Notes under the pieces: model-generated | What the model was told of the DNA's origin: nothing | Database searches by the model: none | The model's input: the letters and a program-made list of their open reading frames with translations, nothing else | Shown: positions 35,290 to 47,386 of the stretch, in pieces | Numbering within the stretch: position 1 is the first letter of the stretch | Layout: each line of letters starts with the position of its first letter | Assembly: GCA_015680685.1 (NCBI GenBank) | Contig: MNCI01002250.1 | Location: 103,186-167,185 of the forward strand | Length of the DNA: 64,000 bases | Direction: 5' to 3' | From: Gnetum montanum | Lineage: Eukaryota > Streptophyta > Gnetopsida > Gnetales > Gnetaceae | Translations under genes and position numbers: made by a program

Positions 35290-37980
35290 CTCCCTGAATT
35301 TGACGACAGTTCGTCTACCAAGGCTTTTTTTTTAATTTAAAAAAATCAGTTTTAGAGTAGGTATCTCGCAGAAATCAAAACCATCCAAAAATCAAAACGC
35401 AGGCCAAACTGTAGACAAACTGTTCTCGGCATCTTTTATCCATGCATGTTTAACGAAACCCAAAGCCACAGTAGTCTCAATGGAAGAAAAACTAGAAAAA
35501 TAAGCACAGTAATGTAATCAAAATGTTTCTTTCTGAGAGATTTTTAGGTCTATACAAACTAAATAAAAATTTCAGTTTCCAGAAAACGTACATTGTTTAT
35601 ATCACAGTTTTAGAGGCGTCGGTATTTAGAAATTGAAGCTTTATTACGTGGAAAGACCCCTAAGATTTATTAAAGAATATTACATTTTCATGAAAATGAT
35701 AAGAATTGTTTGTCAATATCAAGGCCTGGATTTAGACCAAATCAGCATAAATGTGCTCCGCTTTCTCAAATATGCAACCAGCTTTAGCAACTACATGCAC
35801 CAGTCCCCTATTTTGTACTGTTTACCGAAATAACCGCGTTGCCTCAGGTATAGCTAGAACTGGTGGTAAAAAGGGTGACTTTTATGGCGGTTGAGATGTT
35901 GTAAAGAATGGCTAGTTAAGTAACCAGTGAGATGTAACAACCTCATTTCATTCATTTCTCATTCACGGTAGTACCAAATACATCGTCATACAACTTAACA
36001 AGGGAAACAAAGACAGGCGTCCCCAAAGTAAAATAACTGCTACTCGTCCAACCTTGGATAATGTAAAATCTGTCGAATGAAAAAAATTTTCTCCCCAGTA
36101 CTGAAAGTATTTTGAAAGTGTTTCATGTGCTAGTAAATTCAGTTTTAATTTTGGTTCAGATGCAACTGAAAAAGTTATTTTGAACTGGTCTCAAATTTCA
36201 ACATTGGACCTTGTCATCCTGTCCAATACATAATCAATGGCGAATCAAAAGTTTTTGTTCGATTATAATCAAACATTCTCTCGTTAAGACTTGATACAGA
36301 ACTAAACTAATTTGAGAAGTCAAAGTCTTCTGAACCTAAAACTGCAACAAAGTTTCTTTCAAGTGCGAAACCGAAATTTATCAATATGCCCCTATGATTG
36401 AACAATGAGAATTCATAATTTCTGAAAACGTCTCTACCATGCTATTAGTAGCCAGAGAAAAATTGTGAAACTTTGAACCTTCATCATACTTAGCGAGAAA
36501 AAAAAATAAAAAAGCATTTCTTATTTTCCCAGTATGTTTGAATAATAGTTTTTTTTTTCCCCAATTGCTTCGCAGATCGAGCGGATAAGCATTCATTTCA
36601 AAGAGTTACAGTCACGAACAAGTTGCAAGGTTGTGGGTGACCAAAATCATTTCTACGACGACTTATATTCTCTCAGAAAAAATGTTTGGGTATATTCACA
36701 TCAATATTAAATAACAACTGAAACGTGTTGCTAGCATGTCAAAAACTGTAATAAAATCTTTTAAAAGAACACCCTATTAATATGTCCCAAACGTTTCGAG
36801 CTGGCAAACCCATCGTGCTGCCTGGACACGGAACGTGGATGGTAGCCGAGCACGTGCAGTCTTAACAAAAAACAAAGCATTCAATTAAATAATCTTAACA
36901 TTAATTAAGATTACGTGCCCGAATATGAGTCACCTCATTGCAAAGGAATCATCCCACTCTACACCCTATTTTAAATTCCTCTCTTTACAAGTAGTGCCTA
37001 TCTTTTTGCTTGTTTAATGGTAAAGTTAGAGTGGCCAAGTCGTTTAAAATTTGTAAACAGCGCAGAGACATTGGATTACGTAAACAGTAAGCGGTGGTGG
37101 ATGTGTAAAAGAGAATATGTGGGCTGCTCTGTATTATTTAGCTTCCTTCCCTGGCTCGCCAACTTATGGATGGCTTGACCAATTTGAGTATGCTTCGTCA
37201 GCATATGCTTTATTGGTACGGATCAAGAATTTAATAAACCGGACTCCGACACCGTAAAATTTGGTGATAAATGACGGTAGTCTCACATTCTTCATTTCTG
37301 ATTTACGGGAGACTTCGCTTCTGATTTTGTCTTTAAACTCATTTTACATGTGTGTCACATTGTAACGAAGGGCTAGCAGATAATACATAGTAACTATAGG
37401 GCTGCGCGTATATTTTCACGTTGGTAAAGGTTTAAAAATTTGAAGTTCTTGGTTACGGGTCAAACGTTTTCAGGAGCAAAGTGCCCCGTCTGCATCAATG
37501 GAAACACAAAGAGGAAACTTGGAAACGACAGCTTTAAATATCATGTCTAATATAATAGTAATTAACTTCGTGAAAACCGTAAGATCTTAAGACTGTAGGG
37601 AAGCTTCATCGAGTTATTGCTTTTACCTTTGTTGTATTTATGCCAGATTGCATTATTCAAATCCAGTGTTGCTAGGATGTCGAAGCCTTATCGTCAAGAC
37701 AACAAAAATGGGGTACGGTGGTCCTAAGCAAATCTCTATGAGTCATTATCTATGTGACTATTAACAGTATTAATATGTGCTTCAATCTCTAAAAGCTCTT
37801 TCCATTTTTAATTGTTACTATTTATTTAACAAAGAAAGTATTTAAGTGGAGGTAATGAATGCTGGCCCAAATATATTTAAAAAATATCTTTTCACCAAAA
37901 AAGTCAAAAAAAATTCATTAAATGTACAACAGTTTCATAGCTTATTTGTAATTAGGAGGACCTTGTACCTTATTATTATT
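35290..37980. other. Intergenic, upstream of the metacaspase gene
   Basis: I see no gene, LTR or clear repeat in this 2.7 kb. ORFs of 60-71 codons at 35633 and 36381 have no recognisable content. The first few hundred bases should hold the promoter of the metacaspase gene. Confidence 0.4.
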
Positions 37981-37984
37981 AAGA

Positions 37985-39005
37985 GAAACCTTTAAGAATA
38001 GGAGGTTGAAGCCATCCAAAGATTTCAAAGAAACCAATTCCCATTATCTATTAATTTCTCTCACATGATCTCTCATTTCATCATTCAACTCTCACAATCA
38101 CATTAGATCTTTGTTGTTGCATATTATTTAAAGCTTTCCATTTTATAATTCTAAAATAGTATCAAAGCAAGTGGGACATAAATAACATTTGAAAAATAAA
38201 GAAGGAAGTCACTCAAGAAAGCCAATAATATAATTAGATCTTGAAGCTCCATGCACCTTTGATCTTGGTCTTCCTGATTATTGGACCATAGGTCCCTCAA
38301 ACTTGAAAAATGTTTATATTCATTTGCTTAGAGATTTCTTCATTAACATTTAGATGTGAGCTCTAAGATTTTCTTGATTTTTTTATCTTCAAGTCTTCAA
38401 AATCATTGATGCTCCTTATTTTCTCATGGAGCTACTTTTTTGTTCATTAAATTTTAAGTATACAATTAAGTCATGCTTGGTTTTCTTGCATAAAGAAAGA
38501 TATTCAATATTAGCATATTAATGCTTATTAGCTCTTAATAGAAGCAAATGACATAAAATGAATCATATAGTTGATCCTATATAGTTGGGATAAGGCTAGG
38601 ATGATGATGATGATTCATGCCTCTTCAAAATGTCTCTTTGAGCTTGACATATGAATGTGTAACTTCTTGAAGATGCCATCTCAATATGATGTCTCTAATA
38701 GAGATTGCTTTCTCATTATTGCATTCCTTCATTCTTTTGATCCACTTTCTTATTCTTCAATTTTTTTCGATAATGTCATGGATTCTTAAACTTATTGCTA
38801 GATACCATATTAAAATTGAATAGCAGAAGACTTAAATAAGATGTAATAGCATAGGTCTATTGAGAGCATATTAGATTTGAGTGATGAATTGAGAGACAAA
38901 ATGAAAGATAATAAGAGAAATTGAGGGATAAATGTCAAATGAATGAGAGATGGTGAGAGATACTTCATAGTTAATTGAGGAAAATCTTTTTTCTTTTTTT
39001 CTTTA
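37985..39005. repeat. Inverted pair of copia-type LTR/PBS segments
   Basis: Left arm, plus strand: a pyrimidine-rich LTR-like stretch (about 37985-38155), then TAGTATCAAAGC (38157-38168), a decayed form of the initiator-Met PBS TGGTATCAGAGC. Right arm, minus strand: the complement of 38798-38808 reads TGGTATCTAGC, preceded by a similar LTR-like stretch (38810-39005) with TTTCTCT, CATCACTCAA and CTTATTTAAG. The spacer has no coding. A plant LINE-type tail word, GGGATAAGGCTAGGATGATGATGATGA in part, occurs near 38590-38617. The call of a miniature copia-type element in inverted arrangement is tentative. Confidence 0.4.
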
Positions 39006-39044
39006 GGTGCTTTTCATCAACTTCTTTTTCTTGAGTTATGACAT

Positions 39045-39930
39045 TGATGAGTCATGAATTGTTGGCCATGATATCACACCCATGATATCACGTACGCGAT
39101 CTCATAGCCTAGACGCGATATCGCGTACGCAATATCGCAGCCTGTCTCCTCATCTATAAATAAGAGGTAGGAAAATTTGGTAAGGAAGTTTTTTTTTTAA
39201 GTTTTAAGTTTTTGAAGTTCTTTTTAAGTTTTACGTTTTTATTTTTAGTATTAAGGTAGGGACTTTTGTCAGTTTTTCCTCTTAACCCTTTCTCCCAGTG
39301 CATGCCCGCAGTGTGATGATAGTAATTGTACGACATCCTTATTCGAGTGTGATGTACTTGGACATGCACATGATCAGCAATAAAGATCGAGATTACTTCA
39401 TCATTGCAGCATCAACTTAGCTTAATTATTTAATTGTTATTGTTATTTATTGCTTTCTTAGTTAATATCTCTCTACCCTTATCTGCTAGTAATGTGGAAT
39501 GAGTACGACTTAATCACAAGCATTAAAGTGTGACTACTTGGTAACCCAGTTGCGTACCTAGGCCATGCGCTTGGTAATCCCAATGGTAGTCGTGCACAAG
39601 GTCCAAGATGTGTATGGATGATTAAGGAACAGATGCTCATCGCACTTAGGCTAGTCTAAATTCTCTCTCATTCTCTCTCTCCTAGCTTAGTTGATATTAT
39701 TTTCCATCATACCCAAGAGTAGCATTAGTGTAGGAACACATCATATACCTCACTCTGGACTAAACCATACGTGACAAAGCTAATATTAGTCCAGGTGGGA
39801 AGACAATGAACTACGATCTACGAGTAACTGTCTAGATACCACAACTAGTCCGTCTACAAAGTTTGACCGGATCGTGCGTGAAACATTCGTATTCGTATGG
39901 TTGAGTGTAGGGGTACCTCACCACTCATCA
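39045..39930 (+). repeat. 5' LTR of element C
   Basis: It starts TGATGAGTCATGAATTGTTG and ends GGGTACCTCACCACTCATCA, homologous to 24264-24958 and 27406-28246. The palindrome cluster includes GCGATATCGCGTACGC near 39116. TATAAATA is at 39155-39162. Confidence 0.85.
39155..39162 (+). promoter_or_regulatory. TATA box of the element C LTR
   Basis: TATAAATA about 20 bases downstream of the GATATC palindrome cluster. LTR D has the same order with TATAAATA at 27507. Confidence 0.6.
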
Positions 39931-39931
39931 T

Positions 39932-39950
39932 TGGCACTGTTGCTGGGGAC
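39932..39950 (+). other. Primer binding site of element C
   Basis: TGGCACTGTTGCTGGGGAC begins two bases after the LTR. It is a transition-decayed form of TGGCGCCGTTGCCGGGGA, the PBS complementary to tRNA-Asp used by many Athila-type elements. Confidence 0.7.
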
Positions 39951-40071
39951 GGTGCTAGTTATCTAGATTCTATATATCTTACAAGGTTGCTGTATAGGAA
40001 TTAACAATATATTTTTTAGGAAGAAATAACTACAAAAAGTCACATACAAATTCACACACAATTTCACAACC

Positions 40072-41752
40072 ATGCCTCTCCTACAAGACTATGATAACGC
40101 CACATCTAGTGAGGCAATTCATTGGAGAACCAACAAATTATTTGACAATGAAGATTGGAGTACGCAATCTGAGGTGGGGATTTCTTATAAACATAAACAA
40201 AGGCAGCATCATCCCAACGCACGAAAGCATAACTTACTCGATGACGATGAACCCCTACTGGCCACTGCAACCCTAACGCAAATACAAGAGACTATTCAAA
40301 TCTCCCATAGGCATCATAAAGAGAGCTGCCTACCCAGGCTTGATTTAAACAACTTTCCCAATTTCTCAGGAGGCTATGACTTAGATCTGCAACAACATTT
40401 ATAAGCCTTCTACGATGCCTGTGCATGGAACAACATTGATAAAGGTTGGCAAAAACTCAAGCTCTTTCCTATGATACTCATTAGCTAGGAAAAAGTATGG
40501 TATAGATCGTTAAAACAAAATTCAATTTGACGTTGGCCAACAATGGTAAAACTCTTTAATGAAAGATATCAAACTTATGCAAGAGTGTCAGCCCTGAGGA
40601 AACAAATCCAAGAGTGGAAACAAGCATAACATGAACCCTTGGACATGGCCTTAGAAAGATATTATGCACTATTAAACAACTGTCNNNNNNNNNNNNNNNN
40701 NNNNNNNNNNNNNNNNNNNNNNNNNNNNNNNNNNNNNNNNNNNNNNNNNNNNNNNNNNNNNNNNNNNNNNNNNNNNNNNNNNNNNNNNNNNNNNNNNNNN
40801 NNNNNNNNNNNNNNNNNNNNNNNNNNNNNNNNNNNNNNNNNNNNNNNNNNNNNNNNNNNNNNNNNNNNNNNNNNNNNNNNNNNNNNNNNNNNNNNNNNNN
40901 NNNNNNNNNNNNNNNNNNNNNNNNNNNNNNNNNNNNNNNNNNNNNNNNNNNNNNNNNNNNNNNNNNNNNNNNNNNNNNNNNNNNNNNNNNNNNNNNNNNN
41001 NNNNNNNNNNNNNNNNNNNNNNNNNNNNNNNNNNNNNNNNNNNNNNNNNNNNNNNNNNNNNNNNNNNNNNNNNNNNNNNNNNNNNNNNNNNNNNNNNNNN
41101 NNNNNNNNNNNNNNNNNNNNNNNNNNNNNNNNNNNNNNNNNNNNNNNNNNNNNNNNNNNNNNNNNNNNNNNNNNNNNNNNNNNNTCCTAAATTTCAACAT
41201 TCTCATCCTTTCCCTCCTTCTACATCACCACCAACTGTTCCTGAAGTGTCTACACCACAACAACAATCCACGAATGTTACTTGTGCTACTATTGCCAACA
41301 GCAGTGAGGGACCTCCTCAACATCAAAGGTGTCCCTTCTTTAGATATGACCGTAGGAAGGGACAACACAGTTCCAAGGCCACTGCATTCTCCAACTCAAC
41401 ACAAGTCCAACACTGTGATGCATCCTTCTCCTCGAACCCAACGGTTCGTGTTACTTCATTAGGACCACTAATTAACACTCCAACAACCATACGGCCCAAT
41501 GAATACAGCCATGGAGGACGACATCCCGATCCTTGCATACCATATTACAGTCTCAAGTATCATAGTGGGTCAAGTCTTTACCTGGGAACCACATCTTATA
41601 AATTGCCCCACTATGCTTACTATAATCCGGTGTGTGAACCCCAATGGGGTAAGTATGACCAAGTTTTGATATTTCCAACATGCAAGGATCCTCATCTTTC
41701 ATTTGTTAATCCTTGCCATGCTCAACCGTTTAGTTATGGGGGATATCCCTAA
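40072..41752 (+). pseudogene. Element C gag, decayed and gapped
   Basis: ATG 40072 begins MPLLQDYDNATSSEAIHW. DDDEPLLAT matches DEPLLAT of E1. The gag core (LFNERYQTYARVSALRKQI, EPLDMALERYYALLNNC) runs into N at 40685. After the gap a Pro/Tyr-rich linker (PHYAYYNPVCEPQWGKYD) resembles the E1 linker (2190-2340) and ends FSYGGYP at TAA 41750. Stops after QQHL (40402), LIS and QNSI show decay. Confidence 0.75.
40685..41184. other. Assembly gap (500 N)
   Basis: A round 500 N, probably a gap of unknown true length, inside gag of element C. Confidence 0.95.
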
Positions 41753-43126
41753 TTCTAATAACAAGCAGGATTAATAAATATTTTTTATTTTCTTTAATTT
41801 TACAATTTTTTGTTTTCTAGTTTTTCTTTTTTCAATTTCTTGTTTTATCTTTTTGTCTTTTTGTCTTTTTATAAGTAATCTCATGTATGAATAAAATACT
41901 CATGTGGCTCGTTGGTTGAGGTGTGTTCTATGTTATTGAGTCTCGAGTGATCAATTATTTGGATAGTGAGCCCATTACACCCACTCATCCATTCTACAAA
42001 TAAGAGGTTCTGATCAAGGGTACAATGATATTCTTGATATTCTTAAAACTTAAAATTAATTGTGTTCATTGTACCCAGAATGAAGAAGGATGGATCAAGA
42101 GGGAATGATTAGGGTGTGACATCAAGGGGACTTGCGAATTCTCTTTGGTGATGTCTATGAGAGTGATCATGCAACATGGTTATACTAAGATCCTTGTAGA
42201 TCTAATGTAAAATGGGAGTAAGAGTAATCACAAGGCACTCAAAAATCCAATGCTATTCTAAGGGGTCCCATTGGAAAGACATGCACCCATGCCTAAAGGT
42301 TGGCGGCTTCTTTGGATTCAGCATTCAAAAAAAAAACAACAACAACAAAAAAATGCCACAAAGCAAAAAAATCACTCCTCCCTTGAACAAAATGCCAAGT
42401 GATCGTACGCCTTGTTGTTATGGTACTCTCATAGTTGCTCATCATGGGATGAAACAATGCAATGTCACTGATCAAAGGAATGGACTTGGTCCTGATCTTG
42501 GAATGACGGGTTAATGACACATTAATCATGCCTTACACATAGGATTCATTGTTCCCTGGGTTAGTTACCTCATGTCCCAATCTCTACAATCCCTTCTATA
42601 GTCCATCTCATATCGTTGTTCATGTAATTGTAGCTTGTGTCTTGTGTAGCATAGAATTCTTACCTCATTTCGGTGATACTTACATGTGTGTGTTTTGTGG
42701 AACCAATGTGGATTACATTTAACCCTTCTAGTTCCTATGGACATTTTACAGTGTGGTTACGCAAGGGCATTATAGGTTGGAACTTGCTTTGGGGAGGACC
42801 CACTTGCGTAATTTTTGTAATTTGCACTCATAACACATCTTTCGCACATCATCTATTACCCTGAACGTATTGTCAATGATATTCTTTCCCTTATTACTAT
42901 CCATTTGATTCAAACGTTCCTATGAACCATCACATAGCCTTTTTCTCCCCCTTACCATCTGAGGTCCTTATTGATAAATTCCATACCATCATAATTTTCG
43001 AGCCTTCAGAAGTAGTTGAATTACCCTGGAACCCTTTAACACTCATCTAGATGTCCTTAGTTTACATTGTTTAATTTCAGAAAAATATTAAAAATTCAGT
43101 ATATTCTATAAAGTGCCCTAACATTG
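41753..43126 (+). other. Element C non-coding 3' region
   Basis: No gene. It is homologous in order to the 3' regions of E1 and D (GGGTGTGACATCAAGGGGAC near 42112; TTTGGGGAGGACCCACTTGC near 42788). AGTTATGGGGG at 41732-41742 corresponds to the pol-end tract in E1 and D. Confidence 0.6.
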
Positions 43127-43670
43127 ATGGGCCACGATATCGCGTATGCGCTATCACGTCCCAAAAATATATATATATGTGACCCCTGTGCGCTAATCAA
43201 CATCATTTGCAATTGTTCACATGGAGGAAGATTTTCAAATTCCTCTCTACGACTTTCGATTGTGCGTCCCTTGCTTTCATATCCATAACTTGCTCGTTGG
43301 TCATCCAATTTTCATTCCGTTTGAATCTACTTGAACCTGGAGTATTCAACTTAGTCATGGGGGAAGGGCACACACTGAATAGCGCATAAATTTTTAAAAA
43401 ATTTTCATCACCCGAAGGACATTATTAAAGGTAATTAGTTATAAAATTAAGTATAAATGCGCCAAAAACAATTTCATCTACTTAGTTATACCAGGAAACT
43501 AGTTTGGAAACCACCTAAGTAAAGAGGATTCAATATTATAATCTTTCAGGGATATTTTCTCCTAATAAGTAACGTCACACGGAGATAAAGCAAATTCATT
43601 AAGGTAAGCAGTAAGGTATAGCCTAGCTTTGGTAACAACCTTACTAATGATTGACCCCGTGTGATTGCAG
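43127..43670 (+). other. LTR-like start and unassigned leader before ORF F
   Basis: TGATGGGCCACGATATCGCG at 43127 resembles the beginning of the Athila-like LTRs, but the match stops within about 60 bases, at an (AT)n run near 43171. AGTCATGGGGG recurs at 43353-43363. A possible intron from about 43600 (GGTAAGCAG) to 43670 (TTGCAG) ends directly before the F reading frame. I cannot assign the segment to one element. Confidence 0.35.
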
Positions 43671-46133
43671 ATGACCCCAAAACACGGATAACAGGAAGGT
43701 CCTGCTCAACATGGGATCAAGTGACCTAGGAGAGGTGAAGGACAAGTTCCTGTTGAACAATATGTAGAGTAGGAGGAATAATCATTTAGTATCCACCAAG
43801 AAGACCCTGCCACCGTACAATCAAGGCAGGTAGAAGGAGGAGCTGTTGCAGTGTCTGAACAAGGACAACATCTCACGTTGCCCCAAGATTGTGTTCAAGC
43901 CATCCATGAAAGGTCCATATTTACTACAGTGATCATGGGATTAAACTTTGAACCTTTCATAAAATTTGCTCCAGAGGTAGTTAGGGATCACCTCAAAGGG
44001 TCCCCATTATGGCCTACCCTCTCTAAAAGTGGTGCCTGGTACTTAGGGAAAACGTACCAATTTTGGCACAACAAAGAACAAGGCACCACGGTTAACATTT
44101 GTGGTGTGACTGTTGATTTATCTGTTCAAGACATTTCAAAAGTATTAAACCTTCCAAATATAGGGTCAAAGGTTACTCAGTTGTCTACCTACTCAGACCC
44201 TGATGCACGATGAGTTTGGTTAGACAGGGCGTATGGTAAGGAAGATAAGACCTATGGGGAGTTGACCACGGAAGAGAAGATTTATTTCAAAATAGGAACT
44301 TATCACATCTTCCTCACAAAATGTTTAAAAATAATTTCAACATATGCAACAAGAGGATGTGCAGTGTTGATGGGAAAGGTTAATGCTAACTTGCCTCATC
44401 TATATTTTACGAAGATCCTAAGGTCACTTAAAGAATGGAAGATAGGGAAGTTTGCGTTGCCCTTCCCTTGTCTTATCAAGAAGTTGTGCAGATGTGTTGG
44501 TATCAGAGGATACACCAATGATGTCCTCCAAAAAGCCCAAAATTATTGATATGCCAAACTACTAAAGCCACCAGCTACAAGGAAAATCACTGGTGAGACA
44601 CTGGGTCCAGAACGAGAAAAAGAACAAACGGCAAGGCCAACTGCAACTCAACTTGTAGGACCTAGCCAACTTTCAAGCACGGGACCTAGCCAACAACAAG
44701 AAGCAGAGCCTAGCACGGGCCAACAGGATCAACCACTACCACTGCCACAAGATTACAGATCGTTGTTGAGCCATCTCAGGGTCATTGCTAAGATGGTCAG
44801 TTAGAGAAGTCATGATGACACAAATATCTTCCGCATCATCAACGATGCCATACAGCCTATGAATTCTATGGATTGTGCATGGGGTGAAGTGTCCATTCAG
44901 ACAAGAGGAGGAAAGAACACTTGATCACAATAGATTTTAGGGAATGCTATGTCCTTTCAGGTGTAGTTGCAAACTAGTGAAGGGGCCACAGTGGTGGTCA
45001 TGTAGCACTAGGATGCAGTAGGAGCCGCAGAAGCAGTCACATAAAACATTAAAGAATCATTCAATGTGCTTGTTGTGCCACTGGTAGATCTTACAAGAGC
45101 ACGCGATGCTCAAACTCTAGCCGATACCTCAATGACTCCTGCAAAACATGAGGATGTACTTAACCGATTGCTACAAATAGGATAGGTAATGATGTCCTTG
45201 TTTGACATCCCACAGGATGTTATAGGAATATAATCAAACCTCATCTCCACCAAGGGGAAGCTAGTTATAACGGAGATGAGGACTCAGCATGCTGAAGTAG
45301 AAGTGCAAAGATTACAAGAAAGGCTCGTGGCCCTACAAGCAGCGTAGTAGGCTCCTTGTCAATTCGTTCCCGTAGACCAACTAGACACTTTCAAAACCAA
45401 GCAACTTAATAAATTGTTGACAGAGAATAAAATGATGGTGGAAGAAAAAGAGAAGGCTATTTGGGATGGCTCTATGGCACAAGCGCAAACTTACGTGCAC
45501 GTTAAAACCCTTAAAGCCTTACAAGAGGAGAATAAACAACTTGTTGCTAACAACCTTCAGTTGACCTCTGTGGAGAAACAAAAGAACGTTCTCGAGGAAC
45601 ATTTTCAGTAGTTGTGAGAACAACTAATCAAGGTCAACCAAGACATGAATTGTTTAGCCAGGGAAAATTGGACCCTCTCGATGGAGGAGGTATGCACCAT
45701 CCATCAGAAGATAGCCATTGAAATAAGCACGTGGCAGAATGAGGCTAAATGGCATAAGGCCCACATCAACGCTCTCAGTGCTTAACACACTGATTGGCGG
45801 GCCATATTAGAGACATATGCGTTCGTCCACCAAGCGGAAATTAAGAGTCAGGACCTTATAGAGTACATGGAGTTGGCAAACCTGCAGTATGCCAACCTTG
45901 CCATGTTAACAGCAAGGTGCTCGAGAATAGAGCTCGAGCAATAGTTACCCACCACCTACACGAAATATGAAACAAAATTTACAGAACACAAGAAAACATT
46001 GCAAAAATTGGAGGTTGCAAATTCTAAACTTGAGGTGGTTAAAGTAAGCTACCAAGAGCAGAAAGGTATCACAACAGACTTGGCTTGATAGCTCATAGAT
46101 TTTCAAGAATACAGAGATAAAGCCAGAGCCTAC
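43671..46133 (+). pseudogene. Transposon-type ORF F (plant transposon protein-like domain plus coiled coil), part 1
   Basis: One reading frame runs from ATG 43671, directly after a TTGCAG acceptor-like site, to 46133, with about 20 stops and no frameshift. The N-terminal domain (43851-44549) has WPTLSKSGAWYLGKTYQFW, GVTVDLSVQDISKVLNLPN and ALPFPCLIKKLCRCVGI. This resembles the putative plant transposon protein domain found in ORFs beside plant LTR retrotransposons. A Pro/Gln-rich linker follows (44580-44760), then a long Glu/Lys/Gln-rich coiled-coil region (45250-46110). Element B interrupts the frame at a Tyr codon, and it resumes at 63722. The protein's function is unknown. It may be the extra gene of another retroelement whose gag-pol lies outside the window. 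Confidence 0.65.
46129..46133. repeat. Target site duplication of element B
   Basis: CCTAC at 46129-46133, directly before the 5' LTR, is repeated exactly at 63717-63721 directly after the 3' LTR. The perfect 5-bp pair fixes both ends of B. Confidence 0.85.
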
Positions 46134-47381
46134 TAAAACACCACAAAATTCTGAGCTTAGTACTTTTCCAACAAGAATCGAGCTAAGTCATGATGTTCCC
46201 CTAGCATGACTAAAGCTTGAGGGCCCCACAGACAGCCTCAAGCAGAGTCGAACTCAATGGGGAGTAGGTCCCTGAGACCTGTCGACGGCCACAACAACAT
46301 CTGCTATCAAACATGGAAACTTCGAAGCTCAAAGTACTTAGTTTACACTAAGTATACATTTTCAGCGTATACACCCAGCGTATACGCTCGACATTTTCGA
46401 CGTATACGTCCAGCGTATACGCCTGACATTCTCAGTGTACACGCCTAGCGTACATGCCTCACAAGTACGCTCAGCCTGTATGACTGATGTATACGCCTAG
46501 CATGCAATTCCCGAAGAGGCCATGGAAACAGCACTGCAGAACAAGATTTGGTACAAGGCAGCAATTCACACGAACAAAGCAACCATCAACGTATATGCCC
46601 AGCACATCCAGCATATACGCCAAAAGTCTACGCCCTGCATGCCCAGCGTATACGCCAAAAGTCTACGCCCGCCTGATACAGCGTATACGCCCAGCAGATG
46701 TAACATGTTGTACACTTGTAAATTTTATTCTTTCGCACCCGGTCAACGCGCCACGTGTCACCCAATCTGAGTCTAACGTCTAAATCTGTATAAAAATCCT
46801 AATTTTTCATTAGAACGGGGTTGGCAACTCTGAGAAACCAGAGAGAAAAGACGCTAAGAACCAAAGCAGAGAACCTTGTACGCTAGACCTCAACCCTGTA
46901 CGCTGAGCATACAGCCTCTACGCTGTGCCTGCAGTTTGAACCAGCACACAATCATCCCTGCATCCACCGGGGCTATTCATCCGCGTTGTGTGAAAGCCAC
47001 AACTGCGTTAGACCGGTGCATTGTAACTCTCACTTTGCAATAATATTGCTGCATTTTCTTCCTATAATCTATTACAGTTTTTCCATTAATTGTTGCATGT
47101 TTACTCTTTATGCCCTCGTACGTTTATGCTCTATTTACACTAGTTACACTGTTTACACTTCGTTTTACGTCTGTTACATCGTTCACATATAACCTAGCGT
47201 ATAACACCTCAGTGTACGTTTGGGGAAATCCTTGCCTGATCCGCATGTGGACCACTCAAGGTACTCTGCCTTTGTTAATTCCAGCTTGCCCTCAAGCGAA
47301 GGTAGGGTCTTCTATGTGTGTCCGATGATCCCCCGGTTTCTGTTTCCTTCCAGCCGGAGACCGACGATTTTGGACGATACA
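46134..47381 (+). repeat. 5' LTR of element B
   Basis: It starts TAAAACACCACAAAATTC (the G of the usual TG is lost, compared with TGAAAACACC in A) and ends GATACA. The region 46360-46700 is packed with GCGTATACGC and close variants (exact at 46378-46387 and 46413-46422). TATAAAAA is at 46789. The part from about 46680 onward is repeated at 63011-63716. Confidence 0.85.
46789..46796 (+). promoter_or_regulatory. TATA box of the element B LTR
   Basis: TATAAAAA in CTGTATAAAAATCC, conserved at 63124 in the 3' LTR and equivalent to TATAAAT at 9354 in element A. Confidence 0.6.
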
Positions 47382-47386
47382 GAAAT

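Larger units (their letters stand above)
39045..43126 (+). mobile_element. Athila-like gag-only element C
   Basis: 5' LTR (39045-39930), PBS, gag (40072-41752, with an N gap) and then directly the kind of 3' region that in E1 and D follows pol. No protease, RT or integrase is seen. The 3' end is not clean: an LTR-like start occurs at 43127 but a full 3' LTR is not found. It is probably a non-autonomous derivative. The N gap of exactly 500 may be a placeholder, but the segment after it is gag linker, so a hidden pol there would be out of order. Confidence 0.7.

Noticed and set aside
35633-35833. A 66-codon ORF upstream of the metacaspase gene
   Set aside because: AT-rich with no recognisable motif, and no splice or start context that stands out.
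40556-41206. ORFs of 183 and 216 codons
   Set aside because: They are open only because they cross 500 N.
46360-46700. CRISPR-like regularly spaced repeats
   Set aside because: The repeats are short, self-complementary, irregularly spaced and inside an LTR. The window is plant nuclear DNA with no cas genes.
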